Below, piece by piece: positions 1 to 5,040 of a stretch of 8,176 nt of DNA (its first letter is position 1; every line of letters starts with the position of its first letter). Made by a program: the position numbers and the translations under genes. Source of the stretch: Clostridia bacterium (GTDB lineage: Bacteria > Bacillota > Clostridia > Christensenellales > Borkfalkiaceae); NCBI GenBank assembly GCA_017421905.1, contig JAFOHH010000099.1, positions 1 through 8,176 of the forward strand. The letters are read 5' to 3'. Below the pieces are notes generated by a model. It searched no databases and was not told the DNA's origin. It worked only from the letters and a program-made list of their open reading frames with translations.

Positions 1-1
1 C

Positions 2-958
2 AAAGGAACCCCAAAATCACCGAGGCTTGATGTCACAGTATCCCGGTGGTATTCTCAAGAGGTTAGACAGCGGAACTGTGCCTGCAAAAGATCGACAGAT
101 TTTGGAAAAGCCGACCTTCCTATCGTTGCGGAAAGTTGGGAACTGTCCTGCCATGATGCGGGGCTTTCCGTCGTTGCAAACGGAAGGGATGCAGGAAAAA
201 CTTTAAAGGAAATTTTAACCCCTGAAACGTTAGGCTCTACGGCATCTTCCTTTGCGTTTTTTCCTGTTTTAATAAAACTAATCGACGCAAAAGAAAATCT
301 TTCCGTGCAAGTGCATCCATCGGATGAATACGCTTTAGCAAAGGAAGGGGAATACGGCAAAACCGAAATGTGGTACGTGGTCGATTGCGAAGAGGGTGCG
401 GGTCTTTATTGTGGTTTTCAAAAAGACATTTCAAAGGAGGAATTCTCTGCTCGAATTGCAGATAATACCCTCCTTGACGTGTTACAGTTCTTCCAAGTAA
501 AGAAAGGGGATTGCTTCTTTATTCTCTCCGGTACGATTCACGCAATCGGGGCGGGAGTTACCATTTGTGAAATTCAGCAAAACAGTAACCTAACTTACCG
601 CGTTTACGATTATTGTAGAATTGATAAAAAAACGGGGAAGGGTCGCGATTTGCACGTGGAAAAAGCAAAGCTCGTTTCCGATTTAACCGTGTATAAGGAT
701 AAAATCGTGCCGAAACGGGAAGGAGAGTTAGATCTTCTTGCTCGTTGCCGCTATTTTACCGTTCATTATAAAAACCTAAACGGAAAATGCGAGTTGTCCG
801 CCGACCAGCGTTCTTTCCGTGCGCTAACCTTCCTTTCGGGAGCAGGAAAAATCGGAGATCTTTCCTACCAAAAGGGAGATACCTTCTTTATCCCTGCAGG
901 CTACGGTGCTTTTGTCGTAGAAGGCGTAGGCGAATTTATTACCACGATTGTAGAATAA
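2..958 (+). CDS. manA: Mannose-6-phosphate isomerase, class I (partial at left edge)
   Basis: Interconverts mannose 6-phosphate and fructose 6-phosphate in the cytoplasm, linking mannose use or GDP-mannose synthesis to glycolysis. The frame is open from the window edge to a TAA at 956-958, giving 318 codons. B. subtilis ManA is about 315 residues, so almost the whole gene is here. Counting from position 2, the cupin Zn ligands are all present: Gln103 and His105 in VQVHPSD, Glu122 in GKTEMW, and His180 in SGTIHA. The catalytic-arginine region TYRVYDY lies at 198-204. Similarity to the family runs from TDFGK (about residue 32) through AESWELS to the end. The first 30 or so codons lack the usual WGG motif. 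No ATG, GTG or TTG occurs in frame before the GTG at 305, and that codon sits inside the zinc-binding motif, so it is not the start. The true start must lie at or left of the edge. Nothing in view links it to the sporulation genes downstream. Confidence 0.9.
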   Translation, partial: KGTPKSPRLDVTVSRWYSQEVRQRNCACKRSTDFGKADLPIVAESWELSCHDAGLSVVANGRDAGKTLKEILTPETLGSTASSFAFFPVLIKLIDAKENLSVQVHPSDEYALAKEGEYGKTEMWYVVDCEEGAGLYCGFQKDISKEEFSARIADNTLLDVLQFFQVKKGDCFFILSGTIHAIGAGVTICEIQQNSNLTYRVYDYCRIDKKTGKGRDLHVEKAKLVSDLTVYKDKIVPKREGELDLLARCRYFTVHYKNLNGKCELSADQRSFRALTFLSGAGKIGDLSYQKGDTFFIPAGYGAFVVEGVGEFITTIVE

Positions 959-982
959 TTATATTTGAATAAGAACGAAAAG

Positions 983-1013
983 GAGTCGAAGCAACCGCTT
1001 CGGCTCTTTTTTT
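983..1013 (+). terminator. Rho-independent terminator after manA
   Basis: Ten-base-pair stem (983-992 with 997-1006, one G-T wobble), loop AACC, then seven T residues at 1007-1013 and a second T run at 1016-1021. It lies 25 bases after the manA stop and just before the sigma-G promoter, so it separates manA from the sporulation block. Confidence 0.9.
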
Positions 1014-1021
1014 GCTTTTTT

Positions 1022-1050
1022 GTATGAAAAAGAAAAGTTTTCGCATTCTA
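1022..1050 (+). promoter_or_regulatory. Sigma-G-type forespore promoter of the spoVA operon
   Basis: The -35 element GTATG (1022-1026) and -10 element CATTCTA (1044-1050) match the B. subtilis sigma-G consensus (gHATR and CATWHTA) at every position, with a 17-base spacer. The start of transcription should fall near 1056-1058. That would put the ribosome binding site of the 36-codon frame almost at the 5' end of the mRNA. In B. subtilis the spoVA operon is a sigma-G target, which agrees with this assignment. No mapping data are available; the call rests on the motif match, the spacing and the gene that follows. Confidence 0.8.
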
Positions 1051-1069
1051 TGAAAAAAGGAGATAAGGT

Positions 1070-1180
1070 ATGAGGATTAAAAAACCATTTTCTGCCGTAA
1101 ATCAATTTACGCAAAAGCCTTTGCAAAGAAAACCCATTAAAAATAAGGAGGACGGCGGTGTTGCAACAGATTCCGAATAA
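1070..1180 (+). CDS. Unrecognised 36-codon small protein or leader peptide
   Basis: I do not recognise this protein. The frame runs from ATG (1070) to TAA (1178-1180). An AAGGAG Shine-Dalgarno (1057-1062) lies 7 bases upstream, as good as that of any gene here. The peptide begins MRIKKPF. Its first 26 residues carry eight Lys/Arg and no acidic residue, and the tail (KEDGGVATDSE) is acidic. There is no membrane segment, signal peptide or cysteine. It is the first frame after the sigma-G promoter. Its last 23 bases overlap spoVAC in another frame and contain the spoVAC GTG, and the spoVAC Shine-Dalgarno lies inside it. It may be a small forespore protein, a leader whose translation couples to spoVAC, or a chance frame. 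It is not a lost N-terminus of SpoVAC, which is complete without it. Confidence 0.45.
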   Translation: MRIKKPFSAVNQFTQKPLQRKPIKNKEDGGVATDSE

Positions 1181-1613
1181 AGAATATTTACAATACGTTA
1201 AAAAAACCACGCCGAAAAGCAAGGAAGGGAAAACACTCTTTTTTTCCTTTATGGTAGGAGGCGCAATTTGCTGTTTAGGACAGTTTTTTCGATATATGTT
1301 GGAATATTGGGCGGGACTTTCCGGCGATAAGCTTGCAGGGAGCGTATCTATTATTCTCATTTTTTTAGGCTCTTTATTAACGGGGCTTGGGATATACGAT
1401 CGGATTGGCAAGCTGGCGGGCGGTGGATCGATCGTTCCTATTACGGGGTTTGCAAATTCTGTTGTTTCGCCTGCCATGGAATTTAAGTCAGAAGGTTATA
1501 TTTACGGCGTAGCTTCTAAAATGTTCGTTATTGCAGGGCCTATCGTCGTTTACGGAACGATTGCCTCCGTAGCGGTAGGGATTCTTTACTATATTGTAGG
1601 GTTGATTTTTTAA
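1158..1613 (+). CDS. spoVAC: Stage V sporulation protein AC
   Basis: Integral membrane subunit of the SpoVA channel in the spore inner membrane. It is needed for dipicolinic acid uptake into the forespore, and the B. subtilis protein has been described as a mechanosensitive channel for its release in germination. It has 151 residues, against about 150 in B. subtilis. A basic cytoplasmic N-terminus (KEYLQYVKKTTPKS) precedes membrane segments at about 29-48, 60-80 and 121-151. The family motifs GGAICCLGQ (34-42) and SIVPITGFANS (91-101) are intact. The second half resembles SpoVAE (VPISGF, same membrane layout), as expected for two members of one family. The GTG start at 1158 follows AAGGAGG (1145-1151) by 6 bases; TTG at 1161 is the only close alternative. 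The gene ends 10 bases before spoVAD, with which it is surely cotranscribed. Confidence 0.95.
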   Translation: MLQQIPNKEYLQYVKKTTPKSKEGKTLFFSFMVGGAICCLGQFFRYMLEYWAGLSGDKLAGSVSIILIFLGSLLTGLGIYDRIGKLAGGGSIVPITGFANSVVSPAMEFKSEGYIYGVASKMFVIAGPIVVYGTIASVAVGILYYIVGLIF

Positions 1614-1623
1614 GGAGAATATT

Positions 1624-2625
1624 ATGGGACAACATACAATCGTTTTTCAAAAGCCGCCTAAAATCGTATCAAGTTACACGGTGGTTGGGCCGAAAGAAAG
1701 CGAGGGCCCGCTTGCAGAAGAATTTCATTTGCGGCTAGCAGACGATAAGTTTGGCGAAAACACCTTTGAAAAAGCCGAAAGAAAGATGCTCGAATACGCA
1801 ATTGACCACGCTATTACTGCGGCAGGGAGAAATTACGAAAATATCGATGCGATTATTTCAGGAGATTTACTCAATCAAATCGTTTCGGCCTCCTTTGCGG
1901 CACGCGCTTTTTCTATCCCTTTTATCGGATTATATTCCGCCTGCTCCACCATGGGCCAAAGCTTGGCGATAGGGGCAACGCTTTTAAGTGGGGAGTTTAT
2001 GAATTGCGTCGTATGCGGTACGGGGAGTCATTTCGCTTCGGCAGAGCGGCAATACCGTTTTCCTTTAGAGCTAGGCTGTTCTCGTCCACCTTGCGCGCAG
2101 TGGACGGTTACGGGGGCAGGAGCTTGTGTGCTTTCTTTAGAGGGAGAAGGTCCTAAAATTACTATGGCAACCTTTGGAAAGGTAATCGATTACGGCGTTA
2201 CGGATGCTAATAATATGGGGGCGGCTATGGCCCCGGCTGCAGCAGACACCTTATATCGTCATTTTGCGGAAACCAAACGCACGGCAGATGATTACGATAT
2301 GATTGTTACGGGCGATTTAGGAGCGTATGGTAGCAAGTTAATGAATAAATTGATGAAGGATAAGGGCTATCCGATTGATACCAAGCATTACGATTGCGGT
2401 GAAATGATTTATTATCGCGATGAGGATAGCTATCAAGGCGGCAGCGGGGCTGGTTGTAGTGCCGTTACGTTATGTTCGCACTTGTATCGCTTGCTTTCCA
2501 CAAAGCGAATGCGCATCGTTTTTATGGCTACGGGGGCACTATTGTCTACGATAACCACCCAGCAGGGAGAATCGGTTCCTGCGGTTTCCCACCTGGTAGT
2601 TATCGAAAGTGAGGGTAAAAAATGA
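1624..2625 (+). CDS. spoVAD: Stage V sporulation protein AD, dipicolinate-binding
   Basis: Soluble, thiolase-fold component of the SpoVA system. It binds dipicolinic acid at the spore inner membrane and is needed for its uptake during sporulation. It has 333 residues (338 in B. subtilis). Conserved blocks are VGPKESEGPL (21-30), FEKAERKMLE (48-57), SGDLLNQ (79-85), SACSTMGQ (105-112), with Cys107 at the thiolase nucleophile position, ASAERQYRFP (138-147), TDANNMGAAMAPAAADT (193-209), DDYDMIVTGDL (222-232), TKHYDCG (253-259) and GGSGAGCSA (272-280). SpoVAD is not known to act as a thiolase, so Cys107 should not be read as proof of catalysis. Cys152 and Cys157 lie in a GCSRPPC segment where the B. 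subtilis protein has no cysteine. AAGGAG (1612-1617) overlaps the spoVAC stop and sits 6 bases before the ATG. The stop overlaps the spoVAE start by 4 bases (ATGA), so translation of the two is probably coupled. Confidence 0.96.
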   Translation: MGQHTIVFQKPPKIVSSYTVVGPKESEGPLAEEFHLRLADDKFGENTFEKAERKMLEYAIDHAITAAGRNYENIDAIISGDLLNQIVSASFAARAFSIPFIGLYSACSTMGQSLAIGATLLSGEFMNCVVCGTGSHFASAERQYRFPLELGCSRPPCAQWTVTGAGACVLSLEGEGPKITMATFGKVIDYGVTDANNMGAAMAPAAADTLYRHFAETKRTADDYDMIVTGDLGAYGSKLMNKLMKDKGYPIDTKHYDCGEMIYYRDEDSYQGGSGAGCSAVTLCSHLYRLLSTKRMRIVFMATGALLSTITTQQGESVPAVSHLVVIESEGKK

Positions 2626-2993
2626 GTGAAGTGTTTTTAATGTTTGTAAAAGTGTTCGTCGTAGGCGGAATAATTTGTATGATAGGGCAACTTCTTATCA
2701 ATTTAACAAAGATGACTACGGCGCGTATTTTAGTTACCTTTTTGCTTGCAGGGGTGGTATTACAAGCGGTTGGGTTATATCAATATCTCGTCGATTTTGC
2801 AGGAGCAGGGGCAACCGTGCCGATTTCGGGCTTTGGATATCTTCTCGCAAAAGGCGCAATGGAAGGGGCTAAAATCGATTTTTACCACGCCGTTACGGGT
2901 GGGCTGGTTGCGGGGGCGGCAGGGCTTGCTTCTGCAATGGCATTCGGCTATTTATTTTCCGTTATTTTTAATGCAAAATCTAAAGAAAACTGA
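2622..2993 (+). CDS. spoVAE: Stage V sporulation protein AE (SpoVAEb type)
   Basis: Small membrane subunit of the SpoVA dipicolinate channel. It has 123 residues, typical of the SpoVAEb form; no separate SpoVAEa frame is present. Membrane segments lie at about 8-28 (with GGIICMIGQ at 15-23), 34-54 and 90-116. The loop motif GATVPISGFGY (63-73) parallels GSIVPITGF of SpoVAC, showing the common origin of the two subunits. The ATG lies inside the spoVAD stop overlap (ATGA), with GAGGG at 2611-2615 as ribosome binding site. This makes it the third cistron of a compact spoVACDE unit, the arrangement usual in Clostridia. Confidence 0.94.
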   Translation: MSEVFLMFVKVFVVGGIICMIGQLLINLTKMTTARILVTFLLAGVVLQAVGLYQYLVDFAGAGATVPISGFGYLLAKGAMEGAKIDFYHAVTGGLVAGAAGLASAMAFGYLFSVIFNAKSKEN

Positions 2994-3027
2994 AATAAAA
3001 AACGAGAGAAAAGCATAGCTTTATAGT

Positions 3028-3675
3028 ATGAAAAAAAAGAAAAAACGATATATCCGTTTCAAACTTATTGTACTGTGCTTTCTGTTGGGTATCCTTTGGG
3101 TTTTCTATTCTTTTAGGGTAAATGCGCAGGAGGTTGTTGTAGCAATGTCGCGTTCGCGTATTCGTGCAATTGCGATGACAAGCGTTAACCTTGCCATTTA
3201 CGAAACGTTAAACGGCGTTTCCTATTCCGATTTAATGACGGTGGAAAGGAACGAGGAGGGGGATATCGTATTGCTTGCGGCAAACGCCGCTAAAATTAAC
3301 CGCGTCGCTCGCGATACAGCCTTTTATTCGCAAAAAAATTTAGAGCAGTTTGGTATGCAAGGTATCGAAATTCCGGCAGGGGCTTTTACGGGCTCGCAAA
3401 TTTTCGCCGGGTTTGGGCCGCCCGTAACGGTTAAAATTATTCCCGTTGGAAGTGTAGATTGCGAGTTTTTTTCGGAGTACGAATCGGTTGGTATCAATCA
3501 AACGTTACACCGCATTTTTTTAGAGGCAGAAGCAGAAGTCGACATTATTCTTCCCGGAGCTTCCGTAACGGTAAACGTGCCTACACAGGTATTCGTTTGC
3601 GAAACCGTTTTAGTAGGGAAAGTTCCGGAAACCTTTTTAAGTGCAAATAAGCTGGGAAACGGATACGATTTTTAA
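3028..3675 (+). CDS. yunB: Sporulation protein YunB
   Basis: Membrane-anchored sporulation protein. In B. subtilis it belongs to the sigma-E (mother cell) regulon and affects spore formation; its biochemical role is not known. It has 215 residues against about 254 in B. subtilis, the difference being mainly a shorter central region. A lysine-rich N-terminus (KKKKKR) precedes one membrane segment (about 11-29), leaving the rest outside the cytoplasm. Family landmarks are the helix SRIRAIAMTSVNLAIYE (43-59), NAAKINRVARDT (86-97), VTVKIIPVGSV (133-143) and VGINQTLHRIFLEAEAEVDIILPG (154-177), with VGKVPETF (196-203) near the end. A TAG at 3016-3018 closes the frame upstream, so ATG 3028 is the start, yet no good Shine-Dalgarno precedes it. 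It lies 34 bases after spoVAE with no terminator between them, so cotranscription with spoVA is possible. Confidence 0.9.
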   Translation: MKKKKKRYIRFKLIVLCFLLGILWVFYSFRVNAQEVVVAMSRSRIRAIAMTSVNLAIYETLNGVSYSDLMTVERNEEGDIVLLAANAAKINRVARDTAFYSQKNLEQFGMQGIEIPAGAFTGSQIFAGFGPPVTVKIIPVGSVDCEFFSEYESVGINQTLHRIFLEAEAEVDIILPGASVTVNVPTQVFVCETVLVGKVPETFLSANKLGNGYDF

Positions 3676-3702
3676 CTTTTTTTCAAAAAACAGAGCAAAA
3701 AG

Positions 3703-3731
3703 TTGACAAAAAAGTAATCTTGGGCTATACT
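3703..3731 (+). promoter_or_regulatory. Sigma-A promoter of the pheS T-box unit
   Basis: A perfect -35 TTGACA (3703-3708), a 17-base spacer and a -10 TATACT (3726-3731) predict a start near 3738, exactly where the T-box leader begins. It lies 27 bases after the yunB stop. Confidence 0.92.
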
Positions 3732-3737
3732 TATAGT

Positions 3738-3990
3738 ATAACTGCAAAAGCTGTGATAAAGACAGACGAAACAATCGATTTTTTACAGAGAGAAAGCGCA
3801 AGGCTGCAACGCTTTTAAAAATCCGTTTCGGTATTCCCTTTGGAGCTGCGTAAGGAAAGGACTGGTCCGAGTAATGTACGCCGGCAGACGCCGTAACCGT
3901 CAAACGAAGGCTCAAAGAAATTTTCTTTGGGTAAAAATAGGTGGCACCGCGCAAATTTGCGCCCTATGGTTTCATAGGGCGCTTTTATAT
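3738..3990 (+). promoter_or_regulatory. T-box riboswitch, phenylalanine (UUC specifier), controlling pheST
   Basis: This leader fills the gene-free stretch before pheS. It binds uncharged tRNA-Phe and then favours an antiterminator over the terminator, raising synthetase expression when phenylalanine is short. Stem I is visible: the GTGATAAAG kink region (3753-3761), a helix CGAAAC/GTTTCG (3767-3772 with 3825-3830), an AGAGAG bulge region (3787-3792), the distal AAAGCG/CGCTTT helix, and GGAGC at 3842-3846. The specifier triplet TTC (Phe) is at 3834-3836, six bases before GAGC, the same spacing as in the Geobacillus glyQ T-box. The T-box sequence TAGGTGGCACCGCG is at 3938-3951. In the antiterminator, ATAGG (3937-3941) pairs with CCTAT (3963-3967) and GCGC with GCGC, leaving the TGGC bulge for the tRNA end. 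Two bases depart from expectation: C after the specifier, where a purine is usual, and C in TGGN, where tRNA-Phe (A73) calls for U. Confidence 0.95.
3959..3986 (+). terminator. Regulated intrinsic terminator of the T-box
   Basis: Perfect 10-base-pair stem (3959-3968 with 3973-3982), loop GTTT, then TTTTATATTTT. Its left arm contains the CCTAT bases that the antiterminator needs, so the two structures exclude each other. It ends 20 bases before the pheS start codon. Confidence 0.93.
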
Positions 3991-4006
3991 TTTCAGGAGA
4001 ACGAAA

Positions 4007-5029
4007 ATGCTGGAAAAAATCAATCAATTAAAACAATCCGCAATGGCAAGTTTAAGCGAAGTAAAAACGCAAAAGGAGCTTGCCGAACTCAAGGTTCGCT
4101 TTCTCGGTAAAACGGGAGAGGTTACGAACCTCTTAAAAGGCTTAAAAGACGTTCCTAAGGAAAGCCGTGCAGAAGTCGGCAAGCTTGTAAACGATCTTCG
4201 ACAAGAATTAGAGCCTGCTTTTAACGAGGTGGAAAGCCGCCTTGCCGCAGCAGAGCTGCTCGTTCGTTACGAAAACGAAGCAATCGACGTAACGATGCCC
4301 GGCAAAAAACCTGCGCGCGGTACTTTACACCCCCTTACGCAAATTAAAAACGAAATTATTTCCGTGTTTGAAGGTATGGGCTTTGAAATTTTCGAAGGCC
4401 CGGAAATCGATACCGATTATTATACCTTTCAAGCTTTAAATATTCCCAAGGATCACCCTGCGCGCGATATGCAAGATACCTTCTACATTACGGAAAATAT
4501 TTTGCTTCGTCCGCATACCTCTCCCGGTCAAATTCGTTGTACGGAAACGCATAAGCCTCCCGTTAAGGTTTTAAGCCCCGGTAAGGTATACCGCAGCGAC
4601 GACGATGCAACGCACTCTCCTATGTTCCAACAGGTAGAAGGACTCGTTATCGATAAAAACATTACCCTTTGCGACCTGAAGGGCGCTTTAGACGAATTTG
4701 CGTGCAAAATTTTCGGTAATGATACTAAAACCCGTTTCCGTCCCTCTTACTTCCCCTTTACCGAGCCTAGCGTAGAAGTAGACGTTTCCTGCTATAAGTG
4801 TAAAGGTGCAGGCTGCAACCTTTGCAAAGGATCCGGTTGGATTGAAGTGCTTGGCGCAGGTATGGTTCATCGCAACGTTATTGAAAATTGCGGATTAGAT
4901 CCCAACGAGTATTCGGGCTTTGCTTTTGGTGTGGGCGTAGAACGTATCGCTATGCTGAAATATGGCATTCCCAACATGAAAATGCTCTTTGAAAACGACG
5001 TGCGTTTCTTAAAAGAATTTGATAAGTAA
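4007..5029 (+). CDS. pheS: Phenylalanine--tRNA ligase alpha subunit
   Basis: Catalytic subunit of the (alpha-beta)2 phenylalanyl-tRNA synthetase, which attaches Phe to tRNA-Phe using ATP. It has 340 residues, close to B. subtilis PheS (344). The N-terminal coiled coil covers about 1-90 and the class II core 100-340. Motif 1 lies around GMGFEIFEGPEID (123-135), motif 2 around GKVYRSDDDATHSPMFQQVEG (192-212), and motif 3 at GFAFGVGVERIAMLKYG (304-320). Ala306 in FAF matches E. coli Ala294, which limits the size of the bound amino acid, so normal Phe selectivity is expected. Four cysteines (262, 265, 270, 273) form a CxxCxxxxCxxC loop that E. coli PheS lacks but many Firmicute sequences have. 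The start is ATG 4007, with AGGAGA at 3995-4000. A longer in-frame start at GTG 3941 would run through the T-box terminator and is rejected. pheT follows after 11 bases. Confidence 0.97.
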   Translation: MLEKINQLKQSAMASLSEVKTQKELAELKVRFLGKTGEVTNLLKGLKDVPKESRAEVGKLVNDLRQELEPAFNEVESRLAAAELLVRYENEAIDVTMPGKKPARGTLHPLTQIKNEIISVFEGMGFEIFEGPEIDTDYYTFQALNIPKDHPARDMQDTFYITENILLRPHTSPGQIRCTETHKPPVKVLSPGKVYRSDDDATHSPMFQQVEGLVIDKNITLCDLKGALDEFACKIFGNDTKTRFRPSYFPFTEPSVEVDVSCYKCKGAGCNLCKGSGWIEVLGAGMVHRNVIENCGLDPNEYSGFAFGVGVERIAMLKYGIPNMKMLFENDVRFLKEFDK

Positions 5030-5040
5030 GGAGAACGGAT

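Noticed and set aside
305..307. GTG as start of a shorter manA
   Set aside because: It would begin inside the zinc-binding VQVHP motif and drop about 100 residues that clearly match the family upstream.
55..434. Two - strand open frames opposite manA
   Set aside because: They lie wholly antisense to well-supported coding sequence with no ribosome site or family resemblance.
959..1477. 172-codon open frame on the - strand opposite spoVAC and its leader
   Set aside because: It runs through the manA terminator and the sigma-G promoter, is antisense to a certain gene, and its translation resembles no protein family.
2675..3018. Overlapping + strand frames within spoVAE
   Set aside because: Shadow frames of a clear SpoVAE gene; compositions are unlike real proteins and starts lack ribosome sites.
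3014..3027. Sigma-E promoter for yunB as an annotated feature
   Set aside because: Only CATA plus a T match the -10, and the -35 match is partial; kept as a possibility in the findings but too weak to annotate.
3941..4006. In-frame N-terminal extension of pheS from GTG 3941
   Set aside because: The extra 22 codons would be encoded by the T-box and its terminator hairpin; ATG 4007 has a good ribosome site and gives the family length.
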